Source of the DNA: Bacteroidota bacterium
GTDB taxonomy: Bacteria > Bacteroidota > Bacteroidia > Bacteroidales > Prolixibacteraceae
Reading direction: 5' to 3'
Length of the DNA stretch: 64,000 nucleotides
NCBI GenBank assembly: GCA_030698405.1
Contig: JAUYMU010000061.1
Coordinates: 1-64,000, forward strand
Under the pieces are notes generated by a model that made no database searches, was not told the origin of the DNA, and saw nothing but the letters and a program-made list of their open reading frames with translations. This document shows positions 22,108-31,953 of the stretch, piece by piece (position 1 is the stretch's first letter; every line of letters starts with the position of its first letter). The position numbers and the translations under genes are program-made.

Positions 22108-24270
22108 CTATTCAATCTTATCCAACTGGTTTGCATTTCCTTTTCGGGTCAGGGTAATGAAACAGCCCAACACGTAAAACTGGTTCGAACCGGGTTGAAT
22201 GGCGGCTCCCTGAAAACGACCATTTGTATCGGGATTATTGCTGTACCGCTGTCCAAATTCATTCTTAAAATCGAGCACATTCGTTGCAGCAGCATAAATA
22301 ATGATGTGTTGCCGGTACAAAAAACTCCAGCTTAAATCCAAACTCCGGTAGGCCAGCATCTTTTCACCATTAAATGTGGCCGAATTGGGATCATTAAAAA
22401 CACGGGGCGATGAATACCTGAAATTGGCGCCGGCCAACGATCTCAGGTTACCGAACCAGTGTTTGTAAACCATTGAAAAATTGTGTTTGCTGGCAAAAGT
22501 TGGAATCGCTTCCTCTGGAAAATTGCGGTAATCGCGTTTGGTATCTAAATACGAATACGAAATCCAGTAGTCGCCATTTTTGATCGTTTTTTTATCTCTC
22601 CAGAACAAATCGAGACCATTGGCATAACCATTTCCGGAGTTATTGTAGCTGGTTGGCAGGTAAAATTCGCCGCCTGTAAGCTTCACCAAATCCTTGTAAT
22701 CTTTACGATACAACTCAACTCTGATTGTGCGGCTGTTTACCGACGACTGAAAACTAAAGGTATAATGATCGGCCCGTTCGGGTTTCAGCAAATCGGTGTA
22801 AAGCAGGTAATCGTCCACCGGATTCTGGTAAAACCAACCGTAGGCTGCCGAAAACTGGCTTTTATCCGTGATTTTGTAAGCCGCAGAAAATCGAGGAGAA
22901 ACAGTGAAACTATTCAGGTAATCCGAATATTCAACGCGACCACCAATGCGGGTTACGAATTTGTTCGAAGCATACACCTGCGCTTCAGTAAATCCGGCAA
23001 AAGTGTTATTGGTAAAGTTGTTATCATGCGTTTCGTTGGGCATTTGTACATTTTGAGAGAATTTCTTCGAGAACAATTCACCACCAAATTTCAGGATAAA
23101 TTTTTCGCTGAACGGATACGAAAACACACTTTTCAGGTGAGTTCCCTGAATCTGTTCGGCAACGGTGGTCTGTTCGAACTGAATATCATCGGTATTGTTG
23201 GTGAACGATGCGGCAGTGCTGACCGCCCACTTTTCACCCAGCTTGTCGTTCCACGAGGCGTTCATAAACTGATTGCCATTGTCAAGTTTGTAGTCGATAA
23301 GTGTCCCACCTGCATCCAAATTTTGCTGACTGAGCGTAAAACTGCCGTTATCGAAACTCGAATAGAACTTGAACATGCCCGTTTTGCTTGTCTTTTGCCT
23401 GACGCTCACTGCACCGGTAGCCGATTCAGGAGCTTTTACCCAATCGTAATTCTGAGGTGCAAGGCTCATGTATGGCTGAAGATTGTTGTAAGCCAAAGTT
23501 CCGGTAACTGCTCCTGAATTCCATTTTTTTGTACCGGCAACTTCAACGCCAACCGACAGAAATGACAAGTCAAGCTGATCTTCGGCGGGCATATCGTTGG
23601 TGCTGAGCAGCAAAACCGATGAAAGAGCCTGACCATATTCGGCAGAATATCCTCCGGTGCTGAAAATCGTTCCTTTAAACATGAACGGATTGAACCGCCC
23701 ACGGGTGGCCAGATTGGGCGCTGACGAATTGTAGGGAACCGACACCAGCGAACCGTCGATGTAAGTTTGCGATTCTTCACTGTCACCGCCTTTTACAAAC
23801 AAGCGACCCGATTCGCCGTTAACAGTGGTTCCGGGTAACGACTGCAAAGCGCCATACACATCGCCAACCGCACCTGCAGTGGTCACCATGTCGATTGGCG
23901 TAATGGTTACTGCTTGTTTTTTATCGCTTGCTTCGAATGTTCCGGCAGTGATGGTTACTGCATTTAGCTCATTAAATGCTTCTTTCAGCTTGACATTCAA
24001 CCGGATCGTATCGCCTTTTAATTCAACTTTCAGTGAAAAAGGCTCGTATCCCATAAATTCCACCTGCAATGTTTGCTGCCCGGTTTTGGATGTCCTGAAT
24101 TTGAATTCACCATCTTCTCCGGAAGAAGTTCCATCGTAAGTTCCATGCAAATAGGCATTGGCACCGGGCATTGGTTCGCCTTTTTCCTGAATAACTTTTC
24201 CAGTAATCACCGTCTGTGAAAAACCATTCAGGCAAAATAAAAATAAGAAGATATAAAAGATTGTTTTCAT
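22108..24270 (-). CDS. TonB-dependent receptor with carboxypeptidase-like N-domain
   Basis: From the ATG at 24270 the protein has 720 residues and starts with a signal peptide (MKTIFYIFLFLFCLNGFSQ); a start at 24294 would bury it. A CarboxypepD_reg-like domain (TGKVIQEKGEPMPGANAYL) is followed by a plug domain (AVGDVYGALQSLPGTTV ... RLFVKGGDSEESQTYIDG) and a long 22-strand-type barrel. It imports substrates through the outer membrane with TonB energy; the ligand cannot be inferred. There is no SusD gene beside it, so this is not a standard polysaccharide-utilisation pair. Confidence 0.92.
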   Translation of the reverse strand: MKTIFYIFLFLFCLNGFSQTVITGKVIQEKGEPMPGANAYLHGTYDGTSSGEDGEFKFRTSKTGQQTLQVEFMGYEPFSLKVELKGDTIRLNVKLKEAFNELNAVTITAGTFEASDKKQAVTITPIDMVTTAGAVGDVYGALQSLPGTTVNGESGRLFVKGGDSEESQTYIDGSLVSVPYNSSAPNLATRGRFNPFMFKGTIFSTGGYSAEYGQALSSVLLLSTNDMPAEDQLDLSFLSVGVEVAGTKKWNSGAVTGTLAYNNLQPYMSLAPQNYDWVKAPESATGAVSVRQKTSKTGMFKFYSSFDNGSFTLSQQNLDAGGTLIDYKLDNGNQFMNASWNDKLGEKWAVSTAASFTNNTDDIQFEQTTVAEQIQGTHLKSVFSYPFSEKFILKFGGELFSKKFSQNVQMPNETHDNNFTNNTFAGFTEAQVYASNKFVTRIGGRVEYSDYLNSFTVSPRFSAAYKITDKSQFSAAYGWFYQNPVDDYLLYTDLLKPERADHYTFSFQSSVNSRTIRVELYRKDYKDLVKLTGGEFYLPTSYNNSGNGYANGLDLFWRDKKTIKNGDYWISYSYLDTKRDYRNFPEEAIPTFASKHNFSMVYKHWFGNLRSLAGANFRYSSPRVFNDPNSATFNGEKMLAYRSLDLSWSFLYRQHIIIYAAATNVLDFKNEFGQRYSNNPDTNGRFQGAAIQPGSNQFYVLGCFITLTRKGNANQLDKIE

Positions 24271-24403
24271 GTATCCGACTTCTGCATGTTTCACGATTCA
24301 AAAGTGAAACAAAGCCGGCACTACTCAAAAAAACAGTTACTGAACCGTCGGAAAAGATGGATGAATTGTAAAATTCAGAAGGTAGAAAAAGAAATGAAGT
24401 CCA

Positions 24404-25510
24404 TTACAGAATTATGCGCTTGCCTCCTTTTCTAACGGATTTACGCATAGCATCAACGATCACCATGTCGCGCAAACCTTCTTCTCCGGGTGTTTTGGAT
24501 GGACGTTTATCCATTATCGACAGACACATTTCGTCCATTTGGTTGGCTTGCTGATTCATAACCGGAAAATCAAAAGTCTCCCCATTAGGTAAATATCCAT
24601 GAAGACCACCGTATCCGCTGAATGGATTGAGACCATATTCTCCTTTTTGTGCATTAATATTCAGGAAATTAACATTGGATGCAAATGAGGTTGAACAATT
24701 GGCTATAATATTACCCGGAAACTCGAGCTGAAAAGTGGTGGTTTCATCCACACCATCGAAAACTTTGGGATCGGTATTGAATTGCTGGGCAGTAACAGCA
24801 ATTGGTTCAAGTCCGGTGGCATAGCGTGCGGCCTGCAAAGGATATGGCCCCATGTCCATAATAGCACCACCACCCAATAAACTTTTCGCCTTCCAGTTCT
24901 CAGTTGGCCGACCCATCCTGAAGCCTGCAGAAGCATGAACCATAAATATTTCTCCAAATGGTTTTTCTTTAGCCATTTGAATAATGCGTTGGGTATAAGG
25001 CTCGTAATGCAAACGGTACCCAATTGAAAGCGATACGCCGGCTTTTTCGCAGGCACCAATCATATCGCGGCATTCAGCAGCATCCATGGCCATCGGTTTT
25101 TCGCAAATCACATGTTTTCCTGCCTTTGCCGCACGAATCGTATATTCTTTGTGCATACTGTTTGGAAGAACGATATAAACCACATCAATGGCAGGATTCG
25201 AAGCTATTTCATCGAAATTCCGGTAATTATAAATGTTCTCTTTCGGGATATTGTATTTTTCGCCATACTTTTTGGCTTTTTCAGGAGTGCCGGTTACCAG
25301 ACCAACCAGCTTAACGTGTTGGGTTTGTTCCAGTGCCGGCATCAGTAATCCGGTTGAATAATAGCCCAGACCAACCAGGGCAATGCCCAGTTTCTTCTGC
25401 TGATTTACAGATTTGGCAATCGAGATAAAAGGGAACGATGATAGTCCGGTTACAATTGTGGCTGCCGATACTTGTGTGAGGAAAGTTCTGCGATTTAGTT
25501 GTTTGCTCAT
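24404..25510 (-). CDS. Gfo/Idh/MocA family oxidoreductase (glucose-fructose oxidoreductase type)
   Basis: The ATG at 25510 gives 368 residues beginning with a Tat signal (NRRTFLTQVSAATIVTG). The Rossmann segment ALVGLGYYSTGLLMPAL and CEKPMA (conserved Lys-Pro) define the Gfo/Idh/MocA family, with the C-terminal domain LLGGGAIMDMGPYPLQAARY. The longer reading to 25543 adds a leader that does not fit a Tat signal. It follows the KAS III-like gene by 16 bases and is probably the last gene of the lpxH operon. Confidence 0.9.
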   Translation of the reverse strand: MSKQLNRRTFLTQVSAATIVTGLSSFPFISIAKSVNQQKKLGIALVGLGYYSTGLLMPALEQTQHVKLVGLVTGTPEKAKKYGEKYNIPKENIYNYRNFDEIASNPAIDVVYIVLPNSMHKEYTIRAAKAGKHVICEKPMAMDAAECRDMIGACEKAGVSLSIGYRLHYEPYTQRIIQMAKEKPFGEIFMVHASAGFRMGRPTENWKAKSLLGGGAIMDMGPYPLQAARYATGLEPIAVTAQQFNTDPKVFDGVDETTTFQLEFPGNIIANCSTSFASNVNFLNINAQKGEYGLNPFSGYGGLHGYLPNGETFDFPVMNQQANQMDEMCLSIMDKRPSKTPGEEGLRDMVIVDAMRKSVRKGGKRIIL

Positions 25511-25526
25511 AGTCAATTTATTAGGG

Positions 25527-26609
25527 TTACACTTTATAAACAATCGAATTGATGTTCATTCCTGCACCCACCGAACACAAAATAATGTAGTCGCCTTTGT
25601 TGATGGCCTGACCTTCCATACGGCCTTTCAGTATTGAATCGAGCAAAGTTGGAACCGTTGCTGCCGACGAATTTCCAAGTTTCTCGATGCTCATCGGCAT
25701 AATGCCTTCCGGAATATTTTTTTCGTCATAAAGTTTGAAAACGTTCTTCAGAATGACTTCATCCATTTTCTCATTCGCCTGATGAATCAATACTTTTTTA
25801 ATGTCGCTCAGCTGTAAACCGGCCTTTTCAATACTTTGTTTCACTACTTCCGGAACATAACTGATAGCATATACATACAATTTATGCCCGGCCATCTTTA
25901 TATATTGAAGGTTTCCGTTGAGGTCAGGGTTAAAGGAATCGCCATTTGTCAGCAAGTTCCAGTAGTTTACTGAATCCGACCTGCTTGAATGGGAAAGTAT
26001 TCCGGTAGGTGCTTCACTTTCAAAAGCTTCCACAATGGTTGCTCCAGCTCCGTCGGCATAAATCATCGTATCACGGTCGTGCGGATCGGAGATTCGCGAA
26101 AGGACATCAGAACCTACCACAACACCTCTTGTATATGTTTCGCTACGGATATAGGCATCGGCAACAATCATTCCCTGTGTCCAGCCTGGACAACCAGAAA
26201 TAATATCGTGACAGATACAAGCCGGATTTTGAATATTCAGCTTTGCTTTAACTTTGTTTGCAAGGCTGGGAAGAAGGTCAACCTGAGTTGAACCAGGACT
26301 TACATCACCGTAGTTATGTCCAACGATTATGAAATCAAGTGTTTCAGGATCAATATTTGCCGATTCGCACGCATCCTTAACAGCCAGAGCAGCCATATCA
26401 GAATTTAACAGGTCGTCAGTAATCCAGCGGCGTTCGCTGATGTTGGTTATTTCCTTGAATTTCTGAATGATCTCGTCATTGGTTTTTTCCAGTGGCAGTT
26501 TGGTTTTGGAATTAAAAAAAGTATAATTCCTGAAATAATCGTTCCCAATCGCACGTGAAGGAATATAGCTTCCTGTTCCAACAATTTTTGTATATACCCG
26601 TTTTGTCAT
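25527..26609 (-). CDS. KAS III-like 3-oxoacyl-ACP synthase
   Basis: From the ATG at 26609 the protein has 360 residues; a GTG at 26630 overlaps the lpxH stop and is less likely. It has the thiolase-fold KAS III layout: catalytic Cys in ISGCPGWTQGM (about residue 130), His in LIHQANEKM and Asn in EKLGNSSAATVP. FabH starts fatty-acid synthesis from acyl-CoA, but the altered Cys region (GCPGW in place of ACAGF) suggests a specialised paralogue, as found in secondary lipid pathways. It lies 11 bases after lpxH, pointing to an envelope-lipid role. Confidence 0.85.
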   Translation of the reverse strand: MTKRVYTKIVGTGSYIPSRAIGNDYFRNYTFFNSKTKLPLEKTNDEIIQKFKEITNISERRWITDDLLNSDMAALAVKDACESANIDPETLDFIIVGHNYGDVSPGSTQVDLLPSLANKVKAKLNIQNPACICHDIISGCPGWTQGMIVADAYIRSETYTRGVVVGSDVLSRISDPHDRDTMIYADGAGATIVEAFESEAPTGILSHSSRSDSVNYWNLLTNGDSFNPDLNGNLQYIKMAGHKLYVYAISYVPEVVKQSIEKAGLQLSDIKKVLIHQANEKMDEVILKNVFKLYDEKNIPEGIMPMSIEKLGNSSAATVPTLLDSILKGRMEGQAINKGDYIILCSVGAGMNINSIVYKV

Positions 26610-26619
26610 AATACTATTT

Positions 26620-27393
26620 TCAGTGGCCACGCGGGCCTTGATAATTAAATTGTTTTAATTCAAATTCTTTCCCATCGAATACCCCGTAAGAAAAGTGGTT
26701 GATCCAGTCGCCCAGGTTGATAAAACGACTATTTTCACCAATTGGGCAATCCACCATGATGTGCCGGTGCCCGAAAATGAAAAAATCAAACTTTTCAGTC
26801 TGGAGAATTGATTCTGCAAAAATAAACATTCCTTCCTTATTTGCACCCTTAAAACTTTCGCCGGAAATACCTTTTGAAATTCTGGAATGTTTTGACCAAC
26901 GATGACCAAAAGAAAGTGAAAAGTTGGGATGGATCCGGGCAAACATCCATTGAAGCATTTTGCTGGTAAACATTTTTTTCAGGAATAAATAACCTTTGTC
27001 CGACAAATCGAGACCATCTCCATGCGCCAGAAAAAATTTCTTTTCTCCAAGTTCTGTTTTGAATTCGTCGCGGTGCAAAATCATTCCCAGTTCCTGCGGC
27101 AGGTAATCAAAAACCCAGACATCGTGATTTCCTGTAAAAAAATGTACTTCGACTCCGGAATCAGAAATTTCGGCAATTTTACCCAAAGTACGGGTAAATC
27201 CGCGCGGAACAACCGTTTTGTATTCGAACCAGAAATCGAAGATATCGCCCATCAGAAACAAGTGCGATGCATCGTGTTTAATTTCATTCAACCAGCTTAC
27301 AAAGGCCAGTTCGCGCTCTTTATTGTTATTTAAAGCGGGAGCGCCTAAATGAACATCAGATACAAAATATGCCTTTTTATCCTGAGACTTCAT
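26620..27393 (-). CDS. lpxH: UDP-2,3-diacylglucosamine diphosphatase (LpxH type)
   Basis: The 257-residue calcineurin-like phosphoesterase carries the metal-binding motifs SDVHLG (about 12-17), MGDIFDFWFEY, FTGNHDVWVFDYLP, LAHGDGLD and FGHRH. These match LpxH, which hydrolyses UDP-2,3-diacylglucosamine to lipid X during lipid A synthesis at the inner membrane; the DFWFEY insertion is typical of LpxH-like enzymes. The ATG overlaps the stop of the upstream thioredoxin-like gene (TAATG). The protein is slightly longer than E. coli LpxH (240). Confidence 0.87.
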   Translation of the reverse strand: MKSQDKKAYFVSDVHLGAPALNNNKERELAFVSWLNEIKHDASHLFLMGDIFDFWFEYKTVVPRGFTRTLGKIAEISDSGVEVHFFTGNHDVWVFDYLPQELGMILHRDEFKTELGEKKFFLAHGDGLDLSDKGYLFLKKMFTSKMLQWMFARIHPNFSLSFGHRWSKHSRISKGISGESFKGANKEGMFIFAESILQTEKFDFFIFGHRHIMVDCPIGENSRFINLGDWINHFSYGVFDGKEFELKQFNYQGPRGH

Positions 27394-28541
27394 TATCTGA
27401 AAAGTTTGCCGATCAGCTTGTCAAGTTCCGGCCCTTGTATGTCTCTTGCAACAATATTCCCCTCTTTATCAAGAATATAGTTTGAAGGAATTTTCTGTAC
27501 ATTATAGTTATGCAAAGCCGACACACTACCTTTCATATCGCCAACATTTATCCAATTCATTCCGTCCTGCTCAATGGCATCAATCCATGCATTTCGCTCG
27601 TTATCAACACTTACCTGATAAATCTCGAAACCCCGCGATTTGTATTTGCTGTAAAGTTCCGTTAAGGCTTCATTCTGAATCCGCGAAGCACGGTCTTTGG
27701 CCGACCAGAACTGAATCAACACAATCTTTCCGCGAAGTGATGAGAGTAAAATGTCCTTCCCGTTGTAATCTGGCAAATTGATATCAGGCGAGTTTGTACC
27801 ATGTTCTTTAATGAACTCCCTTAGTTTGCTGTTTTTCTCATCAGCCATCAACCTCATCGTATTGGCATACAATGCTTTCACATGCTCCGATTTTGGAAAT
27901 ACAGAGTTCAACGCCGATGCAGCAACTTTTAACGATTGCAAATCCTGGACTACATAATTTGAGTCGTCAAACTTCTGATAAAGAGCCAGCACCGATGCCA
28001 TCGAAAAAGGATGTTTCTGAACAAAATCGGTTGAATATTGTATTTGACTTTTTTTAATATCAATCAATTCCTGCTCCCACCTGACCTTCTCCGCGCCATA
28101 ACCTTCACGTGTTCTGAATACAATCAATCTCGAACGGATGGAATCCAGCTTGTGCTTTGTCACTGTAAGCCGGTTATTCAATTCCTGAACCAGCAATGAG
28201 CCTGGTGATCCTTCAACGATATAGTCGCGTGAGAAATTTGCAGCATCGCCATAAACGGTAATCTTCTCGGTTGTATCGACCAACAGAGTCAGAAAATTCT
28301 GGTCAGTAAGGCGCAACAGAAAAAAATTTGGATAATTGATTTTTCCTTTGAATTCAAAAGACCCATCCTTTTTTATTTTCACCGAATCGATCGGTACACT
28401 AGCAGCTACTTTCAACTCGTCCAGATAGAGATATTTCTCTTCGGCATTGGTAATTTTTCCGCTAATAACGAATCCATTTGGTTTTTTGCAGGCAGAAATA
28501 AACGCTGCAAGAACAAGTAAAATCAGAAATATTTTTTTCAC
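27393..28541 (-). CDS. Thioredoxin-like lipoprotein without CxxC, DUF4369 N-domain
   Basis: A GTG at 28541 gives a lipoprotein signal (KKIFLILLVLAAFISAC, lipidation at the Cys of FISAC), so it is preferred over the ATG at 28589. Residues about 20-110 form a DUF4369 beta domain (VISGKITNAEEKYLYL) and the C-terminal ~140 residues form an AhpC/TSA/thioredoxin-like domain (GKIVLIQFWSAKDRASR). Where TlpA-like enzymes have WCxxC, this protein has WSAKDRAS with no cysteine, so it cannot act as a thiol-disulfide reductase. It heads the lpxH operon. Confidence 0.85.
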   Translation of the reverse strand: MKKIFLILLVLAAFISACKKPNGFVISGKITNAEEKYLYLDELKVAASVPIDSVKIKKDGSFEFKGKINYPNFFLLRLTDQNFLTLLVDTTEKITVYGDAANFSRDYIVEGSPGSLLVQELNNRLTVTKHKLDSIRSRLIVFRTREGYGAEKVRWEQELIDIKKSQIQYSTDFVQKHPFSMASVLALYQKFDDSNYVVQDLQSLKVAASALNSVFPKSEHVKALYANTMRLMADEKNSKLREFIKEHGTNSPDINLPDYNGKDILLSSLRGKIVLIQFWSAKDRASRIQNEALTELYSKYKSRGFEIYQVSVDNERNAWIDAIEQDGMNWINVGDMKGSVSALHNYNVQKIPSNYILDKEGNIVARDIQGPELDKLIGKLFR

Positions 28542-28663
28542 AGTACTACTTTTTACAATAATTGGAGGGCATAAAAATAATAATTTCAACCGAACGGTTG
28601 TTCCTTTTTCAATATTGCCACCTTAAATAACTATTTTTGACCCGAATTTTAATCCTTCAATTT

Positions 28664-29602
28664 GTGAAGATACACCGAAACCTAAATAGTTTCCATGCCC
28701 AAAACCCTGTTCTGACAATCGGAACCTTCGATGGAGTTCATTTGGGACACCGAAAAATCATAGCCAGGCTGCACGATCTGGCAAAAACAATCAACGGGGA
28801 ATCTGTTATTTTCACGTTCGATCCGCACCCGCGTAAAGTAGTTGCTCCGGGCGAAACCACTTTGCGCCTTTTAACTACTCTGGAAGAAAAGATCGTCTTG
28901 TTTGAGCAATCCGGTATCGATCACCTGATAATTTATCCTTTCACCACTGAATTTTCGAAACTGACTTATGAAGAATTTGTTGAACAAGTGCTGGTTGGCC
29001 AGATACATACCAAATTTCTGGTAGTTGGTTACGATCACAAATTCGGAAAGAACCGGCAGGGCGATTTTGAATTTCTGAAAAAATGTGCCGAACGCCATGA
29101 ATTTGAAATCGAGAAACTGGATGTACTACTGATGAACGAATCCCAAATCAGTTCAACGAAAATTCGCGAAGCCATTCAGAAAGGAGATTTTGATGCAGCC
29201 AATGCGTTTCTGGGATATCCGTTCACACTGCACGGTACTGTTGTTGAAGGACAAAAACTCGGGCGAAAAATTCAGTTTCCAACCGCCAACATTCAGGCTT
29301 CAGATCCCGATAAAATTATTCCCGGGTATGGTGTATATGCAGTTGAAATAACTGTGAAGAACCAGAAATTTAATGGAATGCTGAACATTGGAAGCCGGCC
29401 AACTGTTAACAACAATGCTGATAACCGGAGCATTGAAGTTCACATATTCGATTTTGAATCAGACATCTATGGCGAATCCATTGAACTGGTATTTTTCAAA
29501 AAACTCAGGGAAGAGCAGAAATTTTTGTCGATTGATGCTTTGAAAGATCAGTTAGTAAAAGATAAAACGGATACCATTGCATTTTTTCAGAAACCGGAAT
29601 AA
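28664..29602 (+). CDS. ribF: Bifunctional riboflavin kinase/FAD synthetase
   Basis: A GTG at 28664 gives 312 residues (KIHRNLNSFH...), the usual RibF start; the TTG at 28637 only adds a hydrophobic leader. The N-terminal FAD synthetase domain has TIGTFDGVHLGHRKII (about 17-32) and FTFDPHPRKVV, and the C-terminal flavokinase domain has GKKLGRKI-like EGQKLGRKIQFPTANIQ and the VEVHIFDF-type SIEVHIFDFE. It converts riboflavin to FMN and FAD. The gene is divergent from the lpxH operon. Confidence 0.94.
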   Translation: MKIHRNLNSFHAQNPVLTIGTFDGVHLGHRKIIARLHDLAKTINGESVIFTFDPHPRKVVAPGETTLRLLTTLEEKIVLFEQSGIDHLIIYPFTTEFSKLTYEEFVEQVLVGQIHTKFLVVGYDHKFGKNRQGDFEFLKKCAERHEFEIEKLDVLLMNESQISSTKIREAIQKGDFDAANAFLGYPFTLHGTVVEGQKLGRKIQFPTANIQASDPDKIIPGYGVYAVEITVKNQKFNGMLNIGSRPTVNNNADNRSIEVHIFDFESDIYGESIELVFFKKLREEQKFLSIDALKDQLVKDKTDTIAFFQKPE

Positions 29603-29703
29603 ACCACAAGATCTCAACATTCAGGAAAAAGGATTGTTAACATACATTAATACTAAAAATATATCCATTTAATTAACTTCGCACTCTAATATTAATTTCA
29701 GAA

Positions 29704-31122
29704 ATGACAACAATAACACTGGAACAAACGACTTATAAAGTTGCAGATATATCGCTAGCAGCCTTCGGTCGGAAAGAGATTGAAATTGCAGAAAAAGAAA
29801 TGCCCGGACTGATGTCTGTCAGGAAAAAATATTCCGCAGCCAAACCGTTGAAAGGTTCGCGCATCATGGGTTCGCTCCACATGACCATACAAACCGCGGT
29901 ATTGATTGAAACACTCGTAGAACTCGGCGCTGAAGTGCGCTGGGCAAGTTGTAATATTTTCAGCACACAGGATCATGCTGCCGCTGCCATTGCTGCTGCC
30001 GGAATTCCGGTTTTTGCATGGAAAGGCGAATCGCTGGCCGAATACTGGTGGTGTACCGAGCGTGCACTCGATTTTGGCGACGGCCTCGGACCAAATTTGA
30101 TCGTTGACGATGGAGGTGATGCTACGATGATGATTCACCGCGGTTATGAAGCGGAAAGAAATCCATCTATTCTAGACCTGCCTGTTGACGCAGAAGATGA
30201 AATTGAGCTGAACAATGCTTTAAAAGAAGTACTGGCTTTCGATCCTCAGCGTTGGAGCCGTCAGGCGCCTTTGATCAAAGGTGTTTCAGAAGAAACGACT
30301 ACAGGAGTTCACCGTTTGTACCAAATGAAAAATGAAGGCAAACTGTTGTTTCCTGCTTTCAACGTGAACGATTCGGTAACCAAATCAAAATTTGACAACC
30401 TTTATGGCTGCCGCGAATCGCTGGCCGATGGAATTAAACGTGCAACGGATGTAATGATTGCCGGGAAAGTGGTGATTGTGGCTGGTTACGGCGATGTTGG
30501 CAAAGGTTGTGCCCACTCAATGCGAAGTTACGGAGCCCGTGTAATTGTGACCGAAATTGATCCGATTTGCGCACTTCAGGCTGCCATGGAAGGTTTTGAA
30601 GTGAAAACAATGGACGATGCCGTTTCGGAAGGAAACATTTTTGTGACCACTACCGGCAACAAGGATATTATCACCGGAGAACACATGGCTGCCATGAAAG
30701 ATCAGGCAATTGTATGTAACATCGGCCATTTCGACAATGAAATTCAGGTTGTACGCCTCGAAAAATGGGCTGGCATCCGTAAAACGAATATCAAACCTCA
30801 GGTCGATAAATACACTTATCCCGATGGGCATTCTATCTTCCTGCTTGCTGAAGGACGTTTGGTAAACCTAGGTTGTGCCACCGGCCACCCATCGTTTGTA
30901 ATGTCGAACTCGTTCACCAACCAAACACTGGCACAGCTCGAACTTTGGAAGAAAGATTATCCGGTAGATGTTTACCGTTTGCCAAAATACCTCGACGAAG
31001 AAGTTGCGCGTTTACACCTTGAACAACTAGGCGTAAAACTGACTATTTTAACACCCGATCAGGCGGAATATTTGGGAATTTCTGCGGAAGGACCATACAA
31101 ACCGGATCATTACAGGTATTAA
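29704..31122 (+). CDS. ahcY: Adenosylhomocysteinase
   Basis: The 472-residue protein is a full-length S-adenosylhomocysteine hydrolase. It has [19 protein letters not shown] and [10 protein letters not shown] in the substrate domain, [18 protein letters not shown], and the NAD-binding [19 protein letters not shown] (about 259-277), with the characteristic C-terminal YKPDHYRY. It cleaves S-adenosylhomocysteine to adenosine and homocysteine, completing the SAM cycle in the cytoplasm. No SAH riboswitch could be recognised in the 101-base leader. A strong terminator follows at 31185. Confidence 0.97.
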   Translation: MTTITLEQTTYKVADISLAAFGRKEIEIAEKEMPGLMSVRKKYSAAKPLKGSRIMGSLHMTIQTAVLIETLVELGAEVRWASCNIFSTQDHAAAAIAAAGIPVFAWKGESLAEYWWCTERALDFGDGLGPNLIVDDGGDATMMIHRGYEAERNPSILDLPVDAEDEIELNNALKEVLAFDPQRWSRQAPLIKGVSEETTTGVHRLYQMKNEGKLLFPAFNVNDSVTKSKFDNLYGCRESLADGIKRATDVMIAGKVVIVAGYGDVGKGCAHSMRSYGARVIVTEIDPICALQAAMEGFEVKTMDDAVSEGNIFVTTTGNKDIITGEHMAAMKDQAIVCNIGHFDNEIQVVRLEKWAGIRKTNIKPQVDKYTYPDGHSIFLLAEGRLVNLGCATGHPSFVMSNSFTNQTLAQLELWKKDYPVDVYRLPKYLDEEVARLHLEQLGVKLTILTPDQAEYLGISAEGPYKPDHYRY

Positions 31123-31184
31123 AACAAGTTCAAAGTTTAAAGTCAAAAGTTTAAAGTTTGAAGTTGGTCAACTGACAGAATTAG

Positions 31185-31211
31185 AAAAGGAGCTTTTACG
31201 GGCTCCTTTTT
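31185..31211 (+). terminator. Intrinsic terminator after ahcY
   Basis: AAAAGGAGC (31185-31193) pairs with GCTCCTTTTT (31202-31211), which continues into TATTT. Confidence 0.8.
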
Positions 31212-31261
31212 ATTTGTGCAAAATGTAAATCCTTATTTCAACTTTCATTCACTCTAATTTA

Positions 31262-31888
31262 CTATCTGAATTTCAAACCCAAAGTAACATTAACTCCATC
31301 ATTCAATCTTAATTGATTTAACTCTTCTTTTATATTGTCATTCAAATTGACACAATAACGAACGTCGATTGTGACAAATCCTAAAATGTCAACTCCCCCA
31401 CCCAGTTGAACCTTGTATTCATATTCTGATCTTTCAATTTCATGTTCTGTATGGCTTTGACTAAGAAACATTGTTGCCATTGGCCCTGCCATCACATGTG
31501 CGTTAACGACACCCAGATTGATTATTCTAATACCCAAAAGAACCGGAATTTTTAACGAATTTACCATCACCTTTTCTTCAAATGGTGCCTGTGCGAATGA
31601 TAATTTTTCATTTCTGACTGCATAATAAACTTCCGGCTGTATGAACAACTTCTTCCCCAACCTCATGAATACACCAAACTGATAATTAGAGTTTAACTGA
31701 GATTTGATCTCTTCAGTGTCAATCGTGGGAGTTTCCAAATCCATTCCTCCCCTAATTCCAAACCAAACGTTGTGCTTCTTATCTGATCCTTTTTTTTCAC
31801 TTTCTCCATTGGAATTCTGACTATATGCATTTGAAAATAAAGCAACTAAAAGTACTATTGCTGCGATTGTTAAGACTGAATTTTTCAT
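31262..31888 (-). CDS. Outer-membrane beta-barrel (porin-like) protein
   Basis: The 208-residue product has a signal peptide (MKNSVLTIAAIVLLVALFSNAYSQ) and a polar linker rich in Ser/Lys, then alternating strands that end with NVTLGLKFR, a typical outer-membrane C-terminal strand with final aromatic-x. The pattern GIRGGMDLETPTI and LGGGVDILGFVTIDVRYCV fits the PorT/OmpW-like 8-strand barrels (Pfam OMP_b-brl). It ends the leftward island and follows a DUF2135 lipoprotein by 65 bases. Ligand or partner unknown. Confidence 0.8.
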   Translation of the reverse strand: MKNSVLTIAAIVLLVALFSNAYSQNSNGESEKKGSDKKHNVWFGIRGGMDLETPTIDTEEIKSQLNSNYQFGVFMRLGKKLFIQPEVYYAVRNEKLSFAQAPFEEKVMVNSLKIPVLLGIRIINLGVVNAHVMAGPMATMFLSQSHTEHEIERSEYEYKVQLGGGVDILGFVTIDVRYCVNLNDNIKEELNQLRLNDGVNVTLGLKFR

Positions 31889-31953
31889 GATTGCTATTTT
31901 TAGATTGTTTATAAATTCTTACATATTAACTGGTTGCATTATTTTGACAAATC

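Noticed and set aside
22765-23517. 250-residue plus-strand frame
   Set aside because: It is antisense to the TonB-dependent receptor gene, which has strong domain support, and lacks any signal of its own.
29603-29703. Possible SAH riboswitch before ahcY
   Set aside because: The leader is only 101 bases and AT-rich, with none of the G/C-rich core expected of an SAH aptamer.
31126-31165. AGTTTAAAGT-like tandem repeats after ahcY
   Set aside because: These are simple low-complexity runs common between Bacteroidota genes; no array of equal spacers, so not CRISPR.
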